The notes under the pieces are model-generated. The model saw only the letters and a list, made by a program, of their open reading frames with translations, was not told the origin of the DNA and ran no database searches. From Trichomonas vaginalis G3 (taxonomy: Eukaryota; Parabasalia; Trichomonadida; Trichomonadidae), in the NCBI RefSeq assembly GCF_026262505.1, contig NC_067206.1, positions 6,848,879 through 6,912,878 on the forward strand: a stretch of DNA of 64,000 nucleotides. The letters are read 5' to 3'. The position numbers and the translations under genes were made by a program. Shown here piece by piece: positions 50,657 through 59,100 of this stretch (position 1 is the stretch's first letter; every line of letters starts with the position of its first letter).

Positions 50657-51766
50657 TCAGAAAGATCCTGATTTTCTGATAAATATTCTGTTGTAACTTC
50701 TACAAGGTTTTAAGATATGAAAAACATTTTTGAATATTTCATCGCTATCAAATCTGCGGAAACATCTGGAATATAATTTCAAATATTTGTGAAGATTTGA
50801 ATTCTCAATTGCATAATTAATTAAAAATTCATGTGAATTTAAAAAATCGGTAGATGAAATTTGCATGGGTATAAGAGGAAGTACACAATAATACCCCTGA
50901 ACTACATACTCTGTAAATGAATAGTGAGGAGAAAGACTTCGCAGAATTTCAAGTGTTTTTATGAATTCTAAAGCCATCTCAGATGTTATATCGACTGCTT
51001 TATAAAATAAAACTATAAATTTGAGAAGATAAACAAAATCTTCGTTATTTATAATTGAATTCACGTCATTAAAAAAGTTGAAATAATTTGATATTAGTAT
51101 ATCCGAACATGGAAGAGCAGTTGCATATCCTGGGTAATATTTTAATAATTTTGTAAAGAAATTTGCAATTGCATAAGTTGAATATTGATTTTCGTACTCA
51201 ATAATACTAGAAAAAATTTCTTTCTTGAGTAAAACTGCGTTTTGGAAGAATTCAACGTCAAGAATATTGTTTTTAATCAAAGCAATAAATGTATCGATGA
51301 TATAGAGAGAATTGTCACTGCTGCTTATGAAACGTAATATCTCATCATATTGATCGGAAAATGTTGATAAATAAAGGTATTGTATGTTATCTAAAGCTTT
51401 AAAATGAATTAATTTTAATGAAAAAATGAAAAAAATCTGGTTAATATAATGCGATAAATATTCGAATAAATTTTCCAGTAGTATCAAATCTATTTGAAAG
51501 ATATTCGAAGAAGTGATATTTTGAATTGTGAATTTTAATATTGTTTCATTTTGTGTAGATTGCTCGATAATGAAATGTATCAAAAGATTCATTGAATATG
51601 AGTCAATGGAAAAGCTTAAATCCTTAGGGATATCCAAAATAAATCTTAATAAAGAAGATTCGTCTTGAAAATTAGCTTCCGAAAGTTCTATTTCAGTCGG
51701 AGCTGGAAGATTCCGATCATTTATGAATCTCGAAACGACAGAAAATTTGTATTGTTTATATTTCAT
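50657..51766 (-). CDS. Helical-repeat (ARM/HEAT-like) protein, MULE cargo, 369 aa
   Basis: An intact frame in the MULE right arm, convergent with the HP1-like gene (43 bases between stops). From residue ~35 on it is a series of amphipathic helices rich in Ile, Leu and Phe (LLENLFEYLSHYINQIFFIF, DFVYLLKFIVLFYKAVDITS, LEILRSLSPHYSFTEYVVQG), like the alpha-solenoids common in trichomonads. No enzyme motif. A TCATT initiator lies 7 bases before the ATG. Its place between the MULE ends makes it cargo. Whether it helps transposition or was captured from a host gene is unknown. Confidence 0.65.
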   Translation of the reverse strand: MKYKQYKFSVVSRFINDRNLPAPTEIELSEANFQDESSLLRFILDIPKDLSFSIDSYSMNLLIHFIIEQSTQNETILKFTIQNITSSNIFQIDLILLENLFEYLSHYINQIFFIFSLKLIHFKALDNIQYLYLSTFSDQYDEILRFISSSDNSLYIIDTFIALIKNNILDVEFFQNAVLLKKEIFSSIIEYENQYSTYAIANFFTKLLKYYPGYATALPCSDILISNYFNFFNDVNSIINNEDFVYLLKFIVLFYKAVDITSEMALEFIKTLEILRSLSPHYSFTEYVVQGYYCVLPLIPMQISSTDFLNSHEFLINYAIENSNLHKYLKLYSRCFRRFDSDEIFKNVFHILKPCRSYNRIFIRKSGSF

Positions 51767-51773
51767 TATTCGA

Positions 51774-51778
51774 AATGA
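51774..51778 (-). promoter_or_regulatory. Initiator element (TCATT) of the helical-repeat gene
   Basis: On the minus strand, 7 bases before the ATG, matching TCA(+1)Y(T/A). Confidence 0.5.
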
Positions 51779-53232
51779 TAAACTTCAAAATCTAAAATTT
51801 ATTTTTTTACAATATATTTCATCCTATTGTCAAGGCTAAATTTTTCACCGGAAGTGTATCAAAAATTGATAAGATTTACGGTGATCTAATTATGACAATT
51901 CAATGCATCTCGTGATATAACGCAGATATAAACACAACTGATATTGCATAACTAATAATTGAGTCAAATAACTAAATTATGTGTTATATTTTACATATTT
52001 TCAATTTTGTAATAAATGGATGTTTAACACTAATTTTTTAAGGACTTCGACTTTAGCATCACATAAATATGTTATTTTCTATATTAAAACGTAATTTTGG
52101 TGGTCTTAGAATAGAAAAATATGCAATATTCGTGGAGATAATGAGGGTTCTTAAACATGTTCTTAAAAATAAATAAAATAATACAAATCTTTATTCAATC
52201 TTTTGATATTGTTGGTCCTCTCTTTGTGAAAATACTTAACTTCAAAGAGTATTATGTTTTACCTAGTGAGGACCTTAAGTTTGCAAAAACATAATAAAAG
52301 TAAAATAAAAAAGATCGGATTTATCACAAAACTTTGAGTATTATAGGATTTAATATATTTTCTTAGTAGATTATATGATTTAGTTTCTTAAAATCTAAAG
52401 TATTTCTTGAGGAAAATATAAATTGAAATTCAAAAAGTAAAAAAAATGTAAACAAATCAAATTTTAAATGGACCAAATGTTGATTTTTCATTCGTTTTCT
52501 CATTATCGAAAAAAATTTGGAAAGCTAAGAAGTCAATAACAAGTTATATAATACAACAAAACCACATCGGATATGTTTTCATCAAATAGTCTCCTAGATT
52601 TGTTATGAAATTAAAATATCATGATATTTTAAGGGCTTTTGATTTCAATATTAGAATTATTCAGTTATGTCGTGCTAATATCAATTGCTTTATACAATTA
52701 ATCGTTTACAAGCTGCAAAAATCGAACAATAATTTGACTTTGTAAAAAAAGTGCGTCATTTTTATTCGTTATACTTACAAAATGTAAACATTACGAGAAA
52801 CATTTACATTTGTAAATGTAACAAGTAAATACATCAGATTTAAATTGTAAATGTAGTTTATCTCTCTCATCTCCTTTTTAAAAGGTATTACATACATACG
52901 AACGCATGGGTCACTCAATAATTAGCGTGATAATAATTGAGGATAGACTGTAATCGTAATTTTATTTTTGGACTTATATTTCGACATTTTGAAGTCGCTT
53001 GAAAGTCTTGCAAATGATTAAATTTGGAAAATTTGACCTAAGTCTGCATTATTTTGATGACTTAAACAATTCTATAAATCTGTTTTCCTAAAAATTTAAA
53101 AAGATATAATTTCAATTTCCCTAAATTTATGTAATTCATATATCACCAAAATATTTGGACTGCATTTTGTTTGTCTGCACCTAATTAAAGTCTAAATACC
53201 AATTAATTTTGGAGTTGCATTGCTTTTAATGT
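51779..53232. other. Non-coding right arm of the MULE
   Basis: 1.45 kb, AT-rich, with no gene. An imperfect inverted repeat lies at about 52,913-52,944 (CTCAATAATTA with TAATAATTGAG). Otherwise nothing is recognised. Confidence 0.5.
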
Positions 53233-53317
53233 AAAAATGCACGTTTAGAAAAAGACGATAACGATTAAATTACAAAATCGATAACGACGACGATTAAATT
53301 ACAAAATCGATAACCTC
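53233..53317 (-). repeat. MULE terminal inverted repeat, right
   Basis: Partner of 19007-19094; see there for the shared motifs. Confidence 0.85.
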
Positions 53318-53328
53318 TCATATTTATC
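53318..53328. repeat. MULE target-site duplication, right copy
   Basis: TCATATTTATC, identical to 18996-19006. Confidence 0.85.
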
Positions 53329-54031
53329 TCTTGCAAAACGCATTTTTGATGATTATCATGTCAAAGATGTCAACAATGTTATGGATATTTCAATGTTGTT
53401 GTTTTATGAAGAATATATAATTATATTAGGCGAATCTGATCATTTCAAAAGATTTAATTTTAAAAATCTCGATATTCATAGAAAAAATACAATTTGCAAG
53501 GCAATTATGGATAATAGCTTAGAATCATTCATCATATTCACTGAGAGAGATGATTTTGATAAAAATCAAAGACTTGAAAGTCATTTATATCCGGATTATT
53601 ATGAAGGATTTTCACTACCTGAATTGTGTTGTTACCATGGAGCAGTTGATTGTTTCAAGTTATTAAGAACAAAATTTAACTCAGAAATAACTCAAACATG
53701 TCTGCAATTTTCATTTTTAGGTGGAAATCCAGAGATCATGAGTGAATGTTTGAAATATCAAACACCAAATGAAGCATGCATGAAATGTGCAATTATTTCA
53801 CACAACATTGATTTTGTTACATTCTTGATGAATGAATACAATTTAGAGATCGATTTAGATTATTGCGTAAAATATAAGAATCTTGAATCATTTTTAGTTT
53901 ATTACGATCAAACTAAAGATATTGACAATTGTTTTGGTAATTCAATAAGTTTTCGTATTCCATCCCTCTATGAATATTTTCTTTCATTAGGGGCAAATAT
54001 GAATTTTGCGCTCGACTGTATGTTAATTTGA
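53318..54031 (+). pseudogene. Ankyrin/DUF3447 gene, 3' part, split by the MULE
   Basis: Starts with the target duplication and continues the host gene in phase: SYLSLAKRIFDDYHVKDVNN, then MLLFYEEYIIILGESDHFKR, then the DUF3447 core (LPELCCYHGAVDCFKLLRTK, LGGNPEIMSECLKYQTPNEA, AIISHNIDFVTFLMNEYNLE). It ends at LYEYFLSLGAN, which normally leads into ankyrin repeats, but here unrelated sequence and a stop follow at ~54,001-54,031. So the gene also lost its ankyrin repeats, through a separate event. The first ATG in this part (53381) is internal and not a true start. Confidence 0.85.
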
Positions 54032-54840
54032 GAACTGGACGTTAATGCTCTCAATTTTGAGAAGTTCGTTAACGCAATATCTCGATGAATAATCGATGAA
54101 AATTCATTTTGTCCACACTAACATACTCTACATAATATCCTTAAGTTTCTCTTAAATGATTTTTTTCAAACCCTGTCGAATTCATGGATTTTCGAATTTT
54201 TAAAATTTTTTTTCGAAATTTTTGAAAAAAAAAGTTAGATTTTCACAGAGCCATAATGGCGTAGATTTTAGAATGAAATAAAGTAGCAATAGAATGGGGT
54301 TCTACTGTAGATTTTTTAGGGCTGTACAAAATCGAGAAAAACATTGCCGTGCGGTAATATAGGGTCAAAAAAATCGCGCCTCGGCGGCTCCGCCGCCTCG
54401 GCACTATTAAGTGCGCATTATATTTAATATGTCCTTTTTTTCTTTTTTTTTCTTCTTTTCCTTTCCTTCTTCCTCTCCTTCCTCTTCTTTCCTTCTCCTT
54501 CTCTTTTTACAACAACGTCGAAGATCTTCGAATTTGATTGTTGGAAAAGCATCTATTTCAGATAAAGGATGCCTTTCTCACAGTCAACATACGAGGGTCC
54601 TGGCTGAAACGTTCTCAAAAAGCCTGAGATGGTAATTCTCTGATCACTCATAGCTGGGCAGGTAGTCATTGCTGACAATACCGGTCTTTATGCATGCACG
54701 CTTTCATGTATATGGGTTTACACTATCAATTCGCAAAGTTGTTCCGAATTCTTCCAAAATGGAAGGACCCGAAACAACTTTGCTTGTTAACGATACAGAC
54801 GCATTACTTTGCATTGATACTGTGCTGAGTTGTGTAGAAA
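54032..54840. other. Intergenic, with a GC hairpin and a pyrimidine tract
   Basis: No gene seen. GGCGGC-TCC-GCCGCC at 54383-54397 is a perfect hairpin; 54,430-54,510 is a TTC/TCC-rich pyrimidine tract. Confidence 0.5.
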
Positions 54841-54844
54841 GTTT

Positions 54845-55280
54845 GATTAGAGTTGTTTTGTTCTGGTATCTCTCATCTTCTGATGAGAGAAATCAGAGCA
54901 ACACAACTCTAATGTGTTTGTTTTCACTCATTTGTATGTAGGTTTTTAGTTCGATTGGAGCTGCTTCATAATGAGATCTCTCATCAATTGATGAGGGAGA
55001 TCATAACAAAGCAGCTCTAATGTATATGCTCGTATTAACCGGGTTGTAATGCGTTGTAACGTCAGCTTGTAGTTCGTTTGGGGCCACTTCACATTGAGAT
55101 GAGAAGAAATGATTAAAGGACTCTGAAAGGCTTTGGCCGTTGATGTTGTAATCGCATTACTTGGAACTAGCTGGATGCTAAGCTGTGTAGAATGTTCGAT
55201 TAGAGCTGTTTTGATATGATTTTTCTCATCATAAGATTGGAGGAATCATAGCAAAACAACTCTAATGGGTTTACCATCAT
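54845..55280. repeat. Imperfect ~108-123-bp tandem array of hairpins
   Basis: Units start near 54845, 54953, 55075 and 55198 with GATTAGAGCTGTTTT-like sequence and most end in its complement (AACAACTCTAATG type), with CTCTCAT/ATGAGAG inner stems. A GCTCGGC-ATTC-GCCGAGC hairpin follows at 55457-55474. The architecture resembles that of the small element at 23995-25458, which has the same GCTCGGC hairpin. Confidence 0.65.
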
Positions 55281-55687
55281 CTACTTGTATGTAGATGTTT
55301 GGGAAATTGTCTTGTTAATCGATTTTCGAGATGACTTTCAAATGCTATAATCAAATGACAAACAAGTCTAAGATTTCTCGACAATACATCAAATCATGAT
55401 GTTTGTAAGTGCGATGAGATTAGAGTTTTTGAAGGAATGACAAGAGAAGTAGGGAAGCTCGGCATTCGCCGAGCAAATTAAAAATTAACGTATGGATTAA
55501 ATTTTAAGAGGAATTCAATTTTAATTACGGGTTGTTCAAATATTGATTAATATATATTTATTAATAAGAATAAACAATTTTTGTTTTTGAATTTATTCAA
55601 TTTATAGCTTTACATATAGTTTCAAAATTGTACAACTATGATTATTTCAATAAAAAATATCTTAGTTTTTCACTTCACTTTCACCCT

Positions 55688-55944
55688 CACTTTTTCCGTA
55701 ATTCAAATTTCAACATTATGTATTTTAATTCCTTATAGTATTTTTAACATAATTAATCAAATAATAATTGGAAGTTCTGAACTCACTTTTTCCGTAATTC
55801 AAAATCAAAAATATGAATAATATATCTATTTATTATATACTAATGCTATTTTCAACTAGAAGTGAGGTACGGTAATCTTACGGATTCCCGTAACTCAATT
55901 TTACGGAAAAAGTGCAGTAAACTACTCAATTTACGGAAAAAGTG
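55688..55944. repeat. Four copies of TTACGGAAAAAGTG in opposed pairs
   Basis: Two copies on the minus strand (55688-55701 and 55784-55797) face two on the plus strand (55901-55914 and 55931-55944). The centre of symmetry is near 55,820. No gene is present. Confidence 0.75.
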
Positions 55945-56380
55945 TCGTAAACTATTGATGTGGCGGTAAAATCACGGTAATTCACGGAAAGCTATATGCG
56001 AAAATTTGAAATTATACAAAATCGAGCGAAACACTTTTAAATAGGTTGTTCTCGTATTTAAAATACTATTCCCAGATTTATTGTCGTCAGAATATTTCCA
56101 AATTTTTGCCGATTTACAAAAAATGATTTACAAAGCATATTTTTTAATCTAAAAAATTCCTAAAAAAAAGGAACCGGTGTGCGGAAACGGCAAACCCAAA
56201 TTTTAGCTAAAAGTGACAGGGGAAAAAAACGTTTAGTATTAAAAAAAAAGACCGATGAGAGCTTCGTTCGAAATATAGAGGGAACTGAGAATGCGCAACC
56301 ATTCTCAGGGAATATTGGATGCTATTCCCGTTCCCTCTGTATGGAAAATTGAGGTTTTCAAAGGGAGTTAAAATAATATC

Positions 56381-56731
56381 AAATTTATACTAATTTACTT
56401 CAAAATACAAAAGTATTTGACAGCTAAAATTAGTTACTTTAGCAAGCCTATCAATACCCTTTTACGATTATTGCTACTTTTTCGAAATAAAAGTAAAAAC
56501 AAATTTATACTAATTTACTTCAAAATACAAAAGTATTTGACAGCTAAAATTAGTTACTTTAGCAAGCCTATCAATACCCTTTTACGATTATTGCTACTTT
56601 TTCGAAATAAAAGTAAAAACAAATTTATACTAATTTACTTCAAAATACAAAAGTATTTGACAGCTAAAATTAGTTACTTTAGCAAACCTATCAATACCCT
56701 TTTACGATTATTGCTACTTTTTCGAAATAAA
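56381..56731. repeat. 120-bp tandem repeat, three copies
   Basis: Units start at 56381, 56501 and 56621 and are nearly identical (for example GCAAGCC against GCAAACC in the third). The period is a multiple of three, which makes a long frame run through it; this is not taken as a gene. Confidence 0.95.
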
Positions 56732-56835
56732 ATAAATTTATTATCAAAAACCTTTTTTTTCTTAGTAAAAATAAACGAAATTTTTTACCTTATGAACTTT
56801 TGATGGAAATATGCAAATTTAAAATAATAAAGAAA

Positions 56836-56960
56836 GCCGCGAGCGAAGCGATCGGCTTAGTTCGAAGATTTTGATTCAAATCTTTGCTGATCTGTAATTC
56901 GCGGAAGCCGCGAGCGAATCGAGCGGCTTAGGTCTAAGATTTTGATTCAAATCTTTGCTT
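56836..56960. repeat. 71-bp repeat, two copies, with GC hairpins
   Basis: Copies start at 56836 and 56907 (GCCGCGAGCGAA...CGGCTTAG, then AAGATTTTGATTCAAATC). The GCCGC/GCGGC stem differs between copies. Confidence 0.75.
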
Positions 56961-57099
56961 ATATTCCTTAAATTCTTTATGAAACTCGCAACAGTTCCAT
57001 AAAAAATTTTAAATTCTAAACTGTCGAAATTACCGATCGGTAATCACACCCTTCACAGGTGTGTCAGTTTTTACAGGCGTGTCACTTTTAGCTAAAATT

Positions 57100-58700
57100 A
57101 CCCCTACTCCTTATATTTGAAATATTGCAAATGATGAATTTTTGGGGAATTTTGAATAGTCTATAAAATTTACAATCGGTTTTGTAAACTAAACAATTAA
57201 TTTATGGTGAGCTCAAAATGTGATAAGAATTAATATTATTCATAAAATACCAACGAGATGAAGTGGTTAGCGGTTTTGACAACCATATTTCGTTGCTCTC
57301 CGTTGATAAGCATGGTGATGATAGTGGCGCCGTGTGTCATAAACGGAGTACATTCGTGGACATCTTTCAGGAGGCCATGAGGTCATGGTCTATGCTCCGG
57401 TGTCTGTACAAAACTTTTAATTTTTCGCGAGTTTTCAAAATTTTTTTCTTAGATGAAACGTTTGTCTGAACAACTTATGAAAAGTCATTCATTTTTGTTC
57501 AATTTATTATCCGGTATTATTTTTTATTGTTATTTCAGGAAATTTCGGTATCCATTACTATTGTTCCTCCAAACCTACCACCAGAGTCAAGTTATCATGT
57601 GGATGTTTTTAAACGAATGAATAATTCCAACTATTTTCTTCATTTTATTTAATAAGATAGTCAAATATAGTTGGATTTGTGAAATATGTGTGAGAATCAT
57701 TCACATATTTCTGTTTGAACTAAAATACTTTTTTTAAGATCTGATATATTATTATATGCAGTTAAAATAATAAATCAAAAAAGGTGAATGTATTTAGTTT
57801 ACTGAGAAATCAATTTCCCAAGTTAGAGTGTCAAAAAACCGTGAGAATCTCAGAAATAGATGAGAAAGAATGAATTCATCTAAAGCGCATGTCCGATCAT
57901 ATTTTTGAGTTAACTCATACAATTAATTCTATGAGTTTCTCTCAAATTGGTGTCAAAATCAGACCTGCGCTATTTGAGACATTCAATTTTAACCAATTTC
58001 TTGCATAATGTCAGAGATGAAATTTGGAATTGGAGTTTTTCCAAGATTTTTTATCGCAATGATGTCAACACTTGAATATCATAGAAACAATTTTTTTTAA
58101 TGCAAAAAGAAGAGGAATATTCATTGAACATGTCAACTGAAACATGAAGTTCTACGACTTCAAAACCATTTCCTTGAATTGTGACACAATATACTGTCTG
58201 TTCTTTAATATTTACATTGAGGTCAAATCCAATTGGTGATATATTATAGTTGCGCATTATGTTAGGGTAATATTACTCCATGCGCACTATGTGTTAATCT
58301 AATCACATGATGTATTATTAGCAATTATGTTAAAAATGTAAACTTCAGAAAGTTACCCCCTTAAGTAGGATTTCCACGGGTCCAAAGAAACATCAATATA
58401 AAAATGAAGTATGAGATTTTTTAAAATATATGTAAGGGTGACCTTACAACTTTCTGACAAACGCTCAAAATGTCGAATGCAGGCGTGAATAGATACAGAA
58501 AATAAAAAATTTCAGATAATGTGAGATAATGTCAGGAGTAGGTGCCAAAAGTGCTTACTCTTAAACAACCGTCGGATTTCCGGGTGAAATCGTGACACAC
58601 TTTCGTCTTTCGTAGGCAGTGGTGGTTGTTACAAAAGGTAACTTCGAATGTAGCGTGAAATCTGCAAAAAAAATTCTGAAATTTGAATGGAGAACACAAA
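57100..58700. other. Intergenic, a coding-like remnant and a small frame, otherwise empty
   Basis: 57,245-57,470 is GC-richer and reads like protein on the plus strand (DNHISLLSVDKHGDDSGAVC), possibly the remnant of an unknown gene. 58,257-58,051 on the minus strand is a 68-codon frame (IKEQTVYCVTIQGNGFEVVE) of uncertain reality. I see nothing else. Confidence 0.3.
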
Positions 58701-58742
58701 AATTGAATAGTTTACGTCAATAAAAAAGAGAAAAATGAAGCC

Positions 58743-58808
58743 AATGTGTCTCGAACCTAGGACTTAGAGCAGCAATCACACTGTTTATCCCATTACACTA
58801 CATGCATC
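58743..58808 (-). pseudogene. tRNA-like relic with A and B boxes
   Basis: On the minus strand TAGTGTAATGGG fits an A box and GGTTCGAGAC is a perfect B box, ~35 bases apart. The acceptor and T stems do not pair, so it is not a working tRNA gene; it may be a decayed tRNA or a tRNA-derived repeat. Confidence 0.45.
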
Positions 58809-59100
58809 TCTCAACTCAGTGAATGAGATCAACTATATGATAACTTTTTCCCCATTATATTCTTGTGGAAAAGTGACAAATAGCAACTTTGACCCTCTCT
58901 CATAATGTCAGAAAGAGGTAAATGCAACCTTAAAACTTGTGACATCGATAACTTAGTGTCAGTAGATAATAGAGATGTTACATGTAGTTAATAATGGTTG
59001 CTTAAGTTTGACTATATCTAAAAAATGATAATTAAAAAGTTTATAACACTTATTTTTAAATAAAAATTGTATACAAAATAATACAAAAAATAAATATATA

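Larger units (their letters stand above)
19007..53317. mobile_element. Mutator-like (MULE) DNA transposon with cargo, split by a Maverick
   Basis: Flanked by an 11-bp duplication (TCATATTTATC) and ~85-bp terminal inverted repeats. Total span 34.3 kb, of which 26.7 kb is the Maverick inserted in it, so the MULE itself is ~7.6 kb. It encodes a MULE transposase on the minus strand, an HP1-like protein on the plus strand and a helical-repeat protein on the minus strand. It sits inside an ankyrin/DUF3447 gene. The transposase is interrupted by the Maverick and has a separate frameshift near 49,860, so this copy is not autonomous. The left arm (19,095-21,459) is non-coding and holds a possible nested inverted-repeat element and a long hairpin. 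The two terminal repeats differ at several positions, mostly in the outermost ~18 bases, so this insertion is older than the Maverick's. Confidence 0.85.
56199..57099. mobile_element. Small inverted-repeat element carrying a 120-bp tandem array
   Basis: A 20-base end, AATTTTAGCTAAAAGTGACA (56199-56218), returns as its exact complement at 57080-57099. Inside are a 120-bp tandem array and two 71-bp repeats. No gene and no clear target duplication. A non-autonomous DNA transposon is likely. Confidence 0.55.

Noticed and set aside
56417-56803. 128-codon repetitive frame
   Set aside because: It exists only because the tandem period (120) is divisible by three.
58743-58808. Functional tRNA gene
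   Set aside because: A and B boxes are present but acceptor and T stems do not pair.
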